Source: Lonicera japonica (Eukaryota > Streptophyta > Magnoliopsida > Dipsacales > Caprifoliaceae). From it: 64,000 nucleotides of DNA. This document shows positions 11,609-24,612 of the stretch, in pieces. The notes under the pieces are model-generated. The model was not told where the DNA came from, made no database searches, and worked only from the letters and a program-made list of their open reading frames with translations. The stretch lies in contig CM038467.1 in the NCBI GenBank assembly GCA_021464415.1, positions 13,409,411-13,473,410 on the forward strand, read 5' to 3'. Numbering within the stretch: the stretch's first letter is position 1; every line of letters starts with the position of its first letter. Both the position numbers and the translations under genes were made by a program.

Positions 11609-14600
11609 CCGAATAAATACCCTAAATATTTCAAAACCCTCCAACCTGGTTATAGGAAAATGAAAGAGCGTAAAAGCGTAGGATCAATTCAAGATGATTC
11701 CAAGAATATAAACCTAAGAGACTTTAAATTCTGTTTCTTACATTTTACAAAGAAATTAATGCAACAAACCAAATTTACAAAATACAATAATAACAATAAA
11801 ATTAAATTAAAAAAACGAATAAATACCCGAAACATTTCAAAACCCTCCAACCTGGCTATTTAATTGGCCATTAGAGTGAGATGGCTTTATGGATTGCAAG
11901 GTTTGAAGGTTGGATTGTCCATTGTCAACTAAGATACCGTTTCCTATAGACATAGATGTCATAGTCCTTTGACGATAATAGATCCATACACTCAGGGGGA
12001 TGCAGATTAAGGCAAGAAACAGATCAGCTTAGACCAAGTCATTGACTTGAGATATATCTGGGAAATGGTACTTTCGGGTCAACTTGGCATATGAAAGACT
12101 CATCAAAATTTAAAAGCATATTGACCAATCAAACAAATCGACAAGAGAACAAAAGCAAAGACAACTCTATGTTGCCCCATAGATGTTGGGTACAAAGGAA
12201 CAATGTTAAAAATTAAAAATTTAGAGGAAAATATTAGTGATTACTTTTTTTCTCTTCTGGAAATTGATGGAAATAAAATGGAAGATAATAAATAACCTAT
12301 GGGAAGCACAACATGCTGAAGTGCAAAAATGTAGTCATTATCACCAACTCCCCCACGACTCCATGGAACATTCACACAGTACCCTTCAGCACCCATGGTA
12401 CCAACCTGCAGAAACAATAACCTCAATTATTACAATTCAAAAAATCAAACAAATACTGAAAATAGCAAATTAAAAATGTTCGATGACCAAATTCTAAAAA
12501 TCAAACAAGTAATGAAAATAGCAAAATAAAAAAGTTCGTTACCCAACCATAAGTAGTAATAAAGAGAAACACAGATAGAAACTCCACTAAAATATATTGT
12601 CTTCCTAGAAAATATTAGGAGTATCTGAGAGTCGGAGAGTGAAAAAATGAAGAAAAAAATAATGTAGCTATAGCGCAGTCATTCAAAGTATACCTGTGAG
12701 GCACCAAAATTCTCACCTACTCCCACCCAAGTGCCTTTAGTCACTTCTGTTACTATTATTACCATAGTTGTCAGAATCTTACGATACGCGATACGTATCG
12801 TACGATTCAGTTCGATACAAGGAGAAATAGATACTGAATCGTTTTTGAGCATGAATCGTGCTGTATCATGTATCGGAATCGCGTCTCGTATGTATCGTCG
12901 ATTCTCCAACGATTCTCAAATACACAGACTCAGGCCGGGTTCCTTTTGATCCGAAGACAAAAAAAAGCCTTTTTCTGGACTTTATTTTTTTTTTACTGCT
13001 TATCTTTTACCCGTTTCCTCACTAAAGGATAAACTTAAAAAAAAAAAAACCTAGAATGTTCTATTTCTATTTTTCAATTCCCGTCAAACTCCCTCCTCCC
13101 AAAAAAAATATGATTCATCTTCGGTGTAGAAAAAAAACGATCAAACATTCAAACTCTCTTTTTCTCTCAAACTCAAACTACTCCTCCTCTCTCTCTTTTT
13201 CAGATCATGATATGGATTCTTGATAACCTTTTGAATATGCTATTTTGTTAATTTTTTGGTACATCTAGTAAAAAATATGAACCTGCTTTATGGATAGGAG
13301 CCTAGCTAAGAGCCTAAGAGTTGATGCTAAATGTCATACTGTTAGAGTGTTAGACGATGTAATCCTATCCAATATTAGTTTAACTTCTAATTATGTTTGA
13401 TACTTATTCAAAAGAGTTTTATATACATAAATTAGTTTTTTAAATATTTTTTAAAAGTTTGGCACTGAATCTTACGATACGCGATTCGCAGGATTTCGAT
13501 TCGCGATACGATTCACAATTTGACAACTATGATTATAACAAAAAATGTCTAGCTAAAACTTCCTACTAACTAAAACAGCCTAGAACACCATGTGATCATC
13601 ACACCCATCGTGCTCAGACTAATTGATGGGTTAAGTTACATATGTCTGTGTCAGAGATAGAATGTTCTTTTTACCAAAATTTTAAACCACGTTTACACGT
13701 CAGACAAAGAACCTACCAACCTTGTACGAAACATTTAACCCACAATAATTTCTACTGCCATTAGCCATTTTCCTTTATAAGGAACCAATGAGGTCTTAAT
13801 GGAGCACTGAAGTGATATGGGCAAGGTTGATGTTGATAATTTCACTCAATATTGTTTGTCTACTAGCAATCAGATTCTACTACCAACTGAAATTTAACTA
13901 CAAACAACAGATATATATATATATATATATATATAAGAATTAAAGATATAACACTGTTTCTCAGTAATAAACGGGAAACATAACAAAAAAAGGGAGCGGG
14001 GAAAGAGCACTAGGAAACTTGCGACTTATTACCAAACTTGACATCTATATTCAGTTATTAAAAGAAATCAGAAGTTTAACACAGTTAAGATTAAAAAAAA
14101 AAAAGATGATACAACAAATAAAATGAGATAGGAATAAAGTCAAAAATGAGATCAAGATTTACGTAAAGATTAACGCCAGAAGCACTCATGAATGAAACAC
14201 TATGAAGGTGATTTCCATTTGCACAATTCACCATTTAAACTGTCTTGCCAAAATATGCACGCAACTAGACAAACCTCATCCAGCTGGTCACAAAGGAAAG
14301 CTCTGTGTGTGAGATATGTGTGTGTGTGTGTGTGCATATAGACAGGAGAGAAGGGAAACAAGTACCTCTTCTGCAGCTCCAGTACCAGGATAAAACTTTC
14401 CACCTTCGTGTCTATGTAAAGAGATATACAAAACCTGCAAATAGTTCAACTCTTAAGAACTAACCCCCGCCCCCTAGAACAATTATATATATATATATAT
14501 TTAACAAGTGGTATTAGCAAACTCCTATTTTAATTTTATTAATAGTTTAGTATCCTGCTACGTGTTATAAGTGTTATTTCAGCCTTTAGAAATCAAGACA

Positions 14601-17600
14601 AGTTCTTATTTGCTGGAAATATTCTGTATGATGGTTTCGGGTTTCATTTTGCAATGAATGGTTATTGGCTTGGTAATACAGAATCCAAGCCCTATTAAAC
14701 TAAGGGATACAAGAAGTCTCTACGCAGAATATAAACTCTCCCGATTGACGGGGATCAGCTCAAAGAGTTTTGTGAATCTTTCCAAGCTCTTTTTGGATTG
14801 TGTGACAATCAAAAATTACAATAATCATCAATCAACCAAGTTGCAAATGGTTATTTTTACTAGCGAGTCCCATGGGGGGGGGGGGGGGGGGACAAAAATG
14901 AATGCTAGTAGTAGTGAGGCAAAACTAATCAGGAAAAAAAGGAAATAATACTTCTGAATTATCTTTCAAAATCTTTCGACGTGACTCAAGTTTATAGGTC
15001 AAACAAATTAATATATCCAAAAACCAACTTCGTATGTGTTTATGAGGCATTCAGGATGCAAGAAAAATGTTGTGGAATTTCAACGATTAGTAGTAAACTT
15101 GGGGAAACTTTAATGGAGTTTGGAAAAATTATTTTGCACTCCTCCAATGTAGCAAGGGAATCAATTTCCTTTTGTGAGAAAAGTAGTAAATGCAGCTGAA
15201 GTGAGACGTCTGGACATCCTTAATTGGTCAAATTACTGCTTTGCCCAGATTAGTGATAAGCGAATTAATCTAAGCACATTAAATGATAATATTGAGGTGA
15301 CATGACAAGTACAGTATTTAGTTCTAATATATTTATTTATATACAGTTTAAAAAATGACAGATATGGTCTATAACTGTTCATAAACACGGCTTTCTTTAG
15401 TAGTACAACTATGGAAAGAAGATGGATATTGATCAACACGATTTTTCACGACCCTTATATGCACTTACAATACTTCTTAGTTAAAAAATCCATGTATTCT
15501 TTAAAAACCGATAGGCATATATAGCTCAGCCTCCTATCGAAGAATTACTAATAATTACCCTCCACAACACTAGAATTGGATTCCAACCCTGACATCCAAC
15601 TTGAAATGTGACATGGCCAAATTTTAACATTTCCACGGTCAAATTATGTAGCTGAAATGGTTAATATGTAAAGAAACTCTCAGTAAAAGGGTAGAATTGG
15701 CATCTACGTCCATCCAGCAAGAAATTAATGGGGCCAACTTATACCATTCACCCCAACATATCATGTTACTAGAATACTAATGTACATCTATAAATTTTTT
15801 GAACAAATTCTATCAAAATGAAGATTAAAAAACATCACAAGGGGCTCACCGATTTGGACTGCTCAAATATTTCTTGTGTCCCGTTCCCATGATGAACATC
15901 CTGAAACAAACAGGCAATTGAATATATAAGAAAAAACTTGCTTACAAAATACAATCTTTTAAAAGTCGGTTGAGGCAAGGCAGAGGTTGGCAGTAGAGGT
16001 TTCCTCAGTTGAATGAGGCGCACGCCTTGAGACATAAGAGTCATTTAGGCTGCCCTTTTCACGTTTTTATTTTTTATTTTTATAACATTGACTTTTACTT
16101 TTATAAACAAGAATGGCTTCTTTTAAATGTGTGTTTTTTTCCTCTTACTTTTTTTCCTTTTTTTTTTTTTTGAATAATTCTAGACCACCTTAATAATAAG
16201 AATCATAACGCGATTACAAAACAAATTAAAAGGGAGATTTTAAAGGAATCTAACACAAATAGAATATAGTTTATTTTTTTGATAGGAAACCGGACAATTT
16301 TATTACTTAATAAAAAGGAAACAGAACAAAAGAAGTTGCATAACAGCAGATAAGGCATCTGCTAAAACAGCTATCACCGATACATCAATATAATGAAGAC
16401 ATCAAACATCATAGCCCAACTTTTAATCGAAAAACCTACCATTATCCAAATCAAAAAGAAAACGATCTGCACTGTCAAATATATTCGATGCTCTAGCCCA
16501 TAATCCAATTAGGAATCGAGTATGGTCCCAAATCTCCTCTGAACTGCAGCTTTTATCTTCAAATACCCTTTTATTTCTCTCCATCCAAATTAACCAAGCC
16601 AGGGCCAACAAAGCAAACCTCCAGATAACTTTGGTCCGCTTGTTATTGTGTGACACAAATCCCACCTCATAACTATAAAGTCAGACCATTTATGAGGAAA
16701 AACTCCCACTACTCCAAACTGACTGAAAATCTTTGTCCACACCTCACTAACGAATTTAAAATGTAGAAGAATGTGATCAATACTTTCTACATCATTCCTG
16801 CAAAGGATGCACCACGAGGGAGACAACATATAAGGCCTTCTCAATTGAATTTGGTCACGTGTTCACTTTCCCCAAAGAAGCAAGCCAAGCAAAAACCTTG
16901 ATTCTGGAAGGTACACCACTTTTCCAGATGATATTGGATTGAGGAAAATGGAACGTGGAAGAAGACTGAGAGGATCTCAAAATATGATTTACATGAGAAT
17001 TCACCCAAATGATGACCCACCCAGACTCTTTTATCAGAAGAATTAGAATTAAGATGCACACAAGTAATGATGTTTAGTAACAAGATGAGATCATCACACT
17101 CCCTATCATTGAAGTTCCTAGAGAAACTTAAATCCCATGAGTGATTGAGATGAGAGGACCGAGATAGAATTGATTGAATTGTCATGTTGCAATTATGAGA
17201 CAATCGATAAAGACTAGGAAATGACTCTTTTAAAGGACAATTACCCACCCATATATCTTCCCAAAAACGGATTCTATCTCCTTTCCCAACAACTAATTTT
17301 GTATTTTCCACAAAACTATTCCATCCTTTCGCTATTGATTTCCAGGGAGATCGAAGAGAAGCTTTAATATCAACATTTGAAGCTTTATATGTTTTCTTTT
17401 TAAGATTTTATAGAAGTTATGTATTTAGTTTGCTAAATTGTAGTGTACTTTATTAAAATCCCAGTGGAAGTAGAACTTGGTGTTTAGTTGTTATGGTTTA
17501 GTGTGTTAGATTAGAATGCTAATGGAGATGCAATAAAACTCAGATTTATAAAGACTAAACAAAAATAGGGGTCATAAATATATATATTCACAATGCAAAG

Positions 17601-20600
17601 AAGAGTGGAAGCCAGATAAATAGGATATCAGGAGATGGAGGGTGATAATAATAGACGATAAGAGTTTAATTGCGACTAAAAATTCAAAAGGATACTTTTG
17701 TTGCTGCAAAAATTGGTGTAGAACACGTACGTGTAATTACTTGAGTCTATTCACACTTGAGTCTTGACATTGATTATCATTTCTTTTGTGACGACTTTGA
17801 CGCTATATTCTTTGTGATCATGATGTATTATTGTTTAAATTTTTTTGGTTTATTATTAATAATTTCTAGGTTTTTTTTTTCTTCTAAAACTGAGGCTTAT
17901 GCCTTGTTCCGCCTCGAGGCTTATGCCTCACCTCCCTCAAGCAAAACGCCTCAAATGCGCTTCATGCTTTTTAAAAGCATTGCTTTTATGATCTATTACC
18001 ATAAAACACTCAACAGTTAGACAAGAGTTTCCCTTATATGGATGAAAGCTACTAAAGAAGCATGGGAAAAGTAGGGGTTATTCTATTACCCAATCAACAA
18101 TTAAAACCTTCTTAGCTCCTGCGACCAGAGCCGCTGATGCTGCTACAGCGGCATTGTTGTGAAGGCAGAATCCCATGGCTTGTTTTATACCAGCATGATG
18201 GCCAGGAGGCCGAACCTGCTCATTATATACATACCATTATATTTACACGCGCACACACACAGACAGAGACAGAGAGATGTAAAAACACCATAATTCATGT
18301 TACTTGTCACCTCAACATAGTTAAGATATCTAAGAACACTGTTTTAGTTTTTCCATTACCAGAGCAAAGCCATTTTTGACATGTCCAGAAAAAATTTCTG
18401 AAGCAAGATCCGCACATAAACCCGCAGCAAGCCTTGCAGCACGTGCTGAATGTTGATTTGCATATGTATCAGGAGTGAAATAACTGCCAATTAAAGAAAT
18501 AAATCATTAAAAGCAAAATCACAACTCATACAAATCCATCCAACTCAACACCATCACCTACCAAATTGGAACTCGCACATTTACAAGTGCAGTACCAAAA
18601 AAAAAATTCATGCACAAGGGTGCAAGCCTAACTAGAAGAAATGTCCCAATCAGGTAGAAAGGATAAGTAACTGGGACTTGTGACGGCCAACATGACATAC
18701 CTTGCAAGAATATTGCTTGTAAGTTCTACAGCCTCAACATTCTGAACAGAATGGACCTGCAATAACCAAAATAAAATTGCACCAGTCTAAGAGGTCACAA
18801 CTTGTTCAAATCTAGGAAATAAGTAACTACCTACATGCATTTACGTTCCAAGCATCACGGCTCAAAATGAAAAGGCCATCTATTATTATCACAATTGCCA
18901 TTTGACCTCAATTTATAAACAACATATATACATATATAATACTACGTAATCTGCACAAAGATATAGGTGTGCCTTTGTAGGGATTCAGATAATGGAAGTT
19001 GCTTCTCTGCTTTTTCTTTAAATGATAAGGTAAGTTGCTCACCATCTGGAGTTCTTCCCGCGTAATTTCTCTTGCAGGAATTGGAGAGCATCTTCCAGGA
19101 AATATACCTGCAAAATTTGTTAATTCCTAGTCAACATTTGAAATAGAATAATCAAACAGATATGAAATTTGCAAGCATTCTTACCAAGAAGAGATGGAAA
19201 CAAAAACAAAACTAGAAAAAGAATCCTAACCCACACTGTTACCCTTTATTCCAAATCCAATTGTAAGAAGGCAAACAAAGGTTAAATAACATACCTGCAG
19301 TTGCAAGGCTCGCAGCAATAGCTCGAAGTCGATCTGGTCTTTCAGGATGTGGATGAACCTTCATTTCCACCTGCTCCAGAATAGACAAACACCAGAAACG
19401 AGGGTCTTATCTATAAACAGCCTGAACTACATAAGACCATTCTAATATAACACTTAACCATTTCAACCTCCCTCTCTCTCTTTTTTTCCTTACACACTTT
19501 CACACCTTCCTCCACCTTAACTATGTTCCATTTATTCTTTTCCTTTATTAACTCGAAATCATAAAAACATAGACAGCGTAGTAGACAAAGGCCATACCTA
19601 GTCCATTGATAGAATTCAACTTCATGAATTATAAGTCATATGTACCCTTCTATCTACCTCAATACTGTAACTAAATTCTGAGATATGCTCATAACCTCTA
19701 TTTGTGCTATATCCAGATCATACCATTCTCATGCTGAAAAAGAAATTATAATTTGAGGTACTGAGGTCTCTCGAATGGGAGTACCTGACTAATCCCCAAG
19801 AGCAAGGTAATCAATATCGCATATCGGATACGTATCGTTTTGCTAAAAAATAGTATTAGGTATCGTACATCGTAATGTATCGTAAGATACGCTTTAATTT
19901 TAATATTCATACAAATATATATTTTTATGTATACAAACTCATACACCATACGTGCATATAAATCAAAAATACCAATATTTTATACATATTTCATTAAATA
20001 TTAAAAATCCCAGTACAAAAAATTAAATGGACACTTAAATAATAAGGCCCATGTAAACCTAATAAACTAATAAAGGTCCCGTTTATTTACACAGTAAAAA
20101 ATGTTGGCTGATAATTGTAGGATCCCTTCCGACCTTCCTCCCCTTTTACGTTCACCTTTTTATTTTTATACTCATTATCTCAAAACAAAATAAAAAAATA
20201 GGTCAGTCAGGTTCTCTATCTCTCTGAAATATATATCTTCCTTCCTTTTTCTCTTTTTCGTTTCCACTTTCCACCGACATCTTCTTCCCCCAACTCGCCG
20301 GCGACCTCCTCATTGCCGGCAGCAAATAAGGTACTCTCTCTCCTCGCCGCCAAATCACTGTTTCCCTCTCTCTCTCTGTTTCTGTCGTAGTATTTTTTGG
20401 GGCTTTAGGGTTCATCGGAGTTATGTTTTTTGGGGCAAATTAGGTTCTCTCTCTCTCTCTCTCGTCGACGTTGTTTTATAAAAAGGGCCCAAAAAAACAT
20501 ATCGTACGATACCATAAATCACGCGATACATCAAAATATCGCAATATTCTACCTTGTATCGTCCGATACACACAGAAATCCGATACACATAACAATATGT

Positions 20601-23600
20601 ACCGATTTATGCCCGTAACGAGATGTATCGTACGATACTAACTACGTTACCCAAGAGGACTCAAACTTGACCTCCAAATTATGAGGGCCCATGCCCTAGG
20701 CTGTCCTCTAGAGTCTTTCGCGTGTTGTATTATTGATCAATATATATTTCATGTTGACACAAATTGTTGCTGAATGCACATTAGAGTTCTGAGCAACAGA
20801 TCTCATCAACTATGGAGAATCAATAATGAAGATATGCATCCTAGGGGAGAACTTTACAATAGTCATACATTATATGTTAGCACATCAACTAACGAATCTC
20901 AGTTCAACTCCATGTGAAATTTCAACCACCAAATATGTGCACTGCACACAAGCGAGACAAGTCAAGCGGAGTGATTTGAAACGTAAAATAATAACTAAAA
21001 AAGGCATTGCTCACATCGACAGAATTTATAACATTAAGTTCCAGCACATGGCAGACTGATGCTGGGTGATGCATGTTGGGGCGAAAACTTTATGACCTGA
21101 GTTTGTTTTATGTTGTTTTTTCTTTCTTTGAATTTTGAAGCACCAGAAAATCTACTTTAGTGGCACAACCTTACTTTTAGGTGGACAACTGGTCCATCGC
21201 CCATGTAAAGGTTTGTAATTTTATTATTAATAAAGCATATAAAAAGGTTACACAAGGAATTAGATTCATACACAAGCAATATTGCATTAAACAAACACAG
21301 CTACCAATATTTAAACTAACAGACGATGGCTCATTGACATGCAAACAGCATAAATACACTGGTGAACAAATATATTGCGCAAATTATATGTTGAAATAAA
21401 TGTAAGGAAGAAGCTAGAAGTGTTCAAAATTACCAAACTTCCAGTATTTTCGAATTCCGATCCATTTTTTTCCAAATTTGGGAAAATAGCATTTCCAATT
21501 TCCGACTTTGGAAACAGGATTTGAATTTGCGAAAATACATTTTTAGTGTATAATATCCATATTATTTCCAAACTTAGTGATCATATATTGGTTAAAAGCT
21601 ATCTACAATCCTATAATATAATGCTTGGGGTAATGTGCTTATATATTTTAAGTTTAAGCTTAGTTTAAATCCGTCTCAAATTAAGGTAAAACTTTAATTT
21701 GACTTATGGTACTTTCTAATAGAAATACATTAATTTCAACCTACTCCACGGACAATAATACAACTTACTTTTTATTACGCGATTTGGTATGCGGATTACA
21801 CTCAACTCTAATAATTAATACTTGGAAGAATACTAGCTAGTATCTAGTATGTTATTGACTTACCTAGAATTAAAATTGTACTTTTATGGAAAAGAGTCCC
21901 TATTGTTTATATATATTAAAGTCATATCGGAGTATTGTAATATAATGCGTTAAAAGAAATCAGAAATGCATGATTTATTTTTTGAATGATGCTGATGTTG
22001 TTCATAACGTTTCTAAAATTGGAAATTTCCAAAATTCCAAATATTTCGATTTGTAACTTCTTCTGAATTTCCGAAAATTTTGGAATTGGAAAGGTATTTT
22101 AAATTCCAAAAATATTGGAAAATTTTCCAAATAGGCGTATTTCAATCCGTTCCATCCGATTGACACCCCTAGAAGAAACTAAAATATAAAAAGAAGGGGA
22201 AAAACGAGAACGCCTTTTACAGGGAAGTTCAATTCGAAAGGTAATAATTTTAAACCAATGTAGGATAGAGATTACATACTTCTGAGTGAAGCAACATTCT
22301 CTCATCAAAACCTACAGCCGTAGAATTTGCCCGTTCCAAATTACCCGAGCATGAATCTACATAGACAAGAAACTGAGTTAAAAAGTCACAATAATATACC
22401 AAAATAGTGGAAATATACAAATATAATTCGTGCATGTAGGACACACCATAATTGTCAGAAGCAAAACTTGAAAGAAATCAACAACCACCTGTGGTTAATC
22501 TATGTGAAACAAAGATAAAGTCTGTCCTTTTCTTTATTTTATTCCCTTTATAGGTGAAGTAGCAATTAAAGGTGACGGGTGGGCACAACCTATGCATGCA
22601 CAAAGAGCATTACAGGAAGAATGTGTATTTGGAAAAAAAACTTCATAGGCATGTACTTTGCTAGATCTTTATGGCTTTGATAGCACATGCCAGAGTGTGA
22701 CTATTCTTTAAGTGGCTCGTAAAATTTTAGAAAAACTTTCATGACCCAGTGAAACTTGCTTCTGTAAGTGTCTCTCCTTCATAATAATTATTCCGTTTGC
22801 TACTTCACCAAGACCCTGAGTCTCACTACAACATAAGACTCAGACCTCACCAATCGATTTAAACCCAGATTTACCCAAGATAATTATCTCTGATCTAATG
22901 ATATCCAAATGAATACAATAGCATTAAGGACTAGTAAATTGTGATCAAGAGATAATATGTTAACACAATCGTTATGTATTTAAAAGATTCTTTTCACATC
23001 AAGAAATTCTTCCAAGAGTAGTTCACAAAAAAGAACTTCTATTAACAAAAAGAAGGAAGCATATCTCGATAAAGGCGAACATGCAGTCCGCCGAAGAAGT
23101 CAAAAAAGGAGAAATTTAATAGGGAAAACAGAAAATCATTTTAATGCGCTCCCGGGGGGAGTGTCCTTGCTTTCCTAAAAGACAACAAAAAAACTTAGCT
23201 AAGGCCGTGCACACACACAACTATTAATCATGATAATTTACAACAATTAGAAATTTGTTTCTTTATATATGTAACAGAGAGCATGAATAATGACAAACAA
23301 GCTCAGAAGGATCTAAATGAGTTCCACAATGTACAATGAAATACAAATATGAGTTGCCTTATGAAGTACGAATGCATATTGCCCAATTAATGAACCATAA
23401 GTGTCGAAGTACTTCACTCTATGAAAGATTGCACACGTAAGCAACATGGCTGCATTTACCAACAGTACCTCATCTAATAAACACTTGCCACAGCCCACAG
23501 CAAAATATTCTTAACATACTTTGCTCTTCAATGCTAATGAACAAAAAGATATGATACAACATGTAACCACCTTTGCATTTCCCAATTACTTCTGGCTCAC

Positions 23601-24612
23601 TTCGAGTGAGAGCTGCTTCTTGTGAAAAAGGAGATGCAAAAAATCCATGCTTAACGACTCCAGATTCTTTATGTTCTCCACATATCTGCATAGAGAAAAT
23701 TGCATTAGACAACCAAACATGTTCCTTTGAAGATGGATCGGTTAAAAGCATGGAAGTCAAAAAGCAGGGTTTTTTTTTTGCCCCACATTTTATATGTGAA
23801 CTTACAGTTACCCCCTTCATTGAGGAAGAATCACAAAAAATTATGTAAAAACTCGGTTTAAGGCAAAGGATTCCGTTTTAAAAAATTAGACATTCCCCCA
23901 TTTTAACATGATACTTTTCAGACTCCCCCACATGCCGGGAAGAAAATATAATGATTATGAAAATATGGAGTAAGCCTAATTCCAAATTAAAATAGAGGGA
24001 AAATTCCAAAAAGCCCTAAAAAGTACTGTTGAATGGAAATATGAAGGGAGAGAGGGAGAAAACAAAAGATTGGATACGTGTAAAATTAGCAGCAAGATAG
24101 CAGCTGCTGACATGACCATACATTACAAAGGACAACATCTTCAAGGTTAACCATTGTACAGTTAACACAAAACCACTTCACCGCCATAAAGTGCTTTTCT
24201 AAAGGCTCCCAGTCGCTGTCATCATCGTCTTCATCAAAACCATCTTGGTTATTATACATATCTTCTAAAGTCATATCATTATGGCGCCTTGCCTTTTTCT
24301 GCGGTTAAATCATATCATTTAGTGTAAGAGGAAATGATACTTATAATTTATTAATTAGTAATACACCAGCATTTTCCTTACAGATATCCCTGAAACTTCC
24401 CCAGAGTCTCCATCCTCATGACAAGTACTAGCTCTGATTCCAACGGCTCCTAGATTTCCCTGTCTTCCATTAAAGCGTTCACATGGAACTTGATCACTTT
24501 GATCATGAAGGTTGTTCTCCGCCTCACTATTTGCTAAACAACGATTCATTTGCAGGTTTTCTGACAACATGTTCAGTTCAGAGTTCAAATGACAATTCTT
24601 CACCAGAATCAT
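7453..24612 (-). CDS. HDA15: HDA15-type class II histone deacetylase (17 coding exons, 591 aa)
   Basis: Exons in gene order: 24382-24612, 24122-24298, 23571-23685, 22280-22356, 19295-19370, 19043-19107, 18701-18756, 18360-18483, 18090-18215, 15850-15900, 14366-14434, 12297-12405, 11110-11189, 10905-10987, 10777-10822, 10100-10271, 7453-7571. They sum to 1776 bases and all phases close. Residues 118-138 form a RanBP2-type zinc finger (C121, C124, C135, C138) after an acidic stretch. The deacetylase domain runs from about 195 to 500. It has PPGHHA with the catalytic His pair 313-314, DVHHGNG giving zinc ligands D350 and H352, [13 protein letters not shown] giving D441, and LEGGYNLRS giving Y481, so the active site is intact. 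The basic C-terminus is encoded by an isolated last exon. By family it is a nuclear lysine deacetylase repressing transcription. The first ATG of the first exon (24610-24612) is assumed as start. A 5' untranslated exon probably lies near 25914-26140. Confidence 0.93.
8036..8465 (+). mobile_element. possible LTR-retrotransposon LTR remnant
   Basis: This lies in the last HDA15 intron. It is a moderately GC-rich block ending in an LTR R-U5-like arrangement: AATAAAG near 8361-8368, then GGTGGAGTAGGCCTC, then a TTAAACCCACC stretch. That order resembles the end of plant LTRs. I could not find clean TG...CA ends or a 5-base target duplication, so it is a guess from composition and motif order. Confidence 0.35.
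9313..9846. mobile_element. hAT-like non-autonomous element (MITE), 534 bp
   Basis: It is flanked by an exact 8-base duplication TACAAAGT at 9305-9312 and 9847-9854, the length typical of hAT insertions. Ends are AAGGGTGTTCCTGG on the left and, read inward from the right, TAGGGGTGATGTGG. The subterminal parts are full of CGGTTTT and CCAAACC-type words in opposite orientations. No transposase is inside. It lies in the last HDA15 intron. Confidence 0.85.
11437..11862. repeat. direct tandem duplication, about 200 bp unit, period 239
   Basis: A block beginning GCGTAGGATCAATTC occurs at 11437 and again at 11676. The copies run in parallel for about 190-220 bases and both finish in CCCTCCAACCTGG. 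Differences are few point changes plus a longer A/AAC-rich insert in copy one. A second small duplication, period about 66, follows at about 12430-12545. All lie in HDA15 introns and neither touches an exon. Confidence 0.88.
12763..13531. mobile_element. hAT-like element with TACGATACGCG-type ends, 769 bp
   Basis: The ends are exact inverted copies of CATAGTTGTCA (start) and TGACAACTATG (end). They are flanked by 8-base near-duplicates ATTATTAC (12755-12762) and ATTATAAC (13532-13539). Subterminal regions carry TTACGATACGCG and CGTATCGTACGATTC words in both orientations. The centre is CT-rich and non-repetitive, like a plant 5' leader. It sits in the HDA15 intron between 12406 and 14365. Confidence 0.75.
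14874..14891 (+). repeat. poly-G tract, 18 bases
   Basis: An uninterrupted G run occurs inside an HDA15 intron. It could form a G-quadruplex on the non-template strand of that gene and is likely unstable in replication and sequencing. Confidence 0.9.
15955..17985. mobile_element. possible GCCTY-rich element split by a LINE
   Basis: CTTTTAAAAG followed by GAGGCAAGGC-type words occurs at about 15956-16030. The inverse arrangement (GGCTTATGCC, CGCCTC, TTTTTAAAAGC) occurs at about 17890-17980. The pair reads like terminal regions of one older element into which the LINE fragment (16264-17395) inserted. Target duplications were not found, so the boundary positions are approximate. Confidence 0.4.
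16264..17395 (-). mobile_element. 5'-truncated LINE (non-LTR retrotransposon) 3' end
   Basis: On the minus strand, frames at 17311-16841, 16844-16590 and 16665-16423 together encode the C-terminal part of a plant LINE ORF2. It starts [11 protein letters not shown], passes [14 protein letters not shown], then a zf-RVT-like Cys/His segment ([17 protein letters not shown]) and ends after [14 protein letters not shown]. The reading shifts frame between these pieces, so it is dead. The 3' end is A-rich (T-rich on the plus strand near 16270). The reverse transcriptase core and endonuclease are missing, the usual 5' truncation. It lies in the HDA15 intron 15901-18089 in the same orientation as the host gene. 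Confidence 0.88.
19803..20649. mobile_element. hAT-like element with TATCGTACGATA-type ends, 847 bp
   Basis: It is flanked by an exact 8-base duplication CCCAAGAG (19795-19802 and 20650-20657). The ends, CAAGGTAATCAATATCG and (from the right, inward) TAACGTAGTTAGTATCG, match at 12 of 17 places. Subterminal regions carry many CGTATCG and TCGTACGATAC words. The interior at about 20210-20470 is CT-rich with GC-rich CGCCGGCGACC and resembles a transcribed plant leader rather than transposon sequence. It lies in the large HDA15 intron 19371-22279. Confidence 0.82.
21415..22171. mobile_element. hAT-like MITE, 757 bp
   Basis: Ends are TAGAAGTGTTCAAA and, read inward from the right, TAGGGGTGTCAATC. 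They are flanked by near-identical 8-base repeats GAAGAAGC (21407-21414) and GAAGAAAC (22172-22179). Subterminal regions are rich in TTCCAAATTTCC words in both orientations. It has no coding capacity and shares the HDA15 intron with the element at 19803. Confidence 0.75.
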
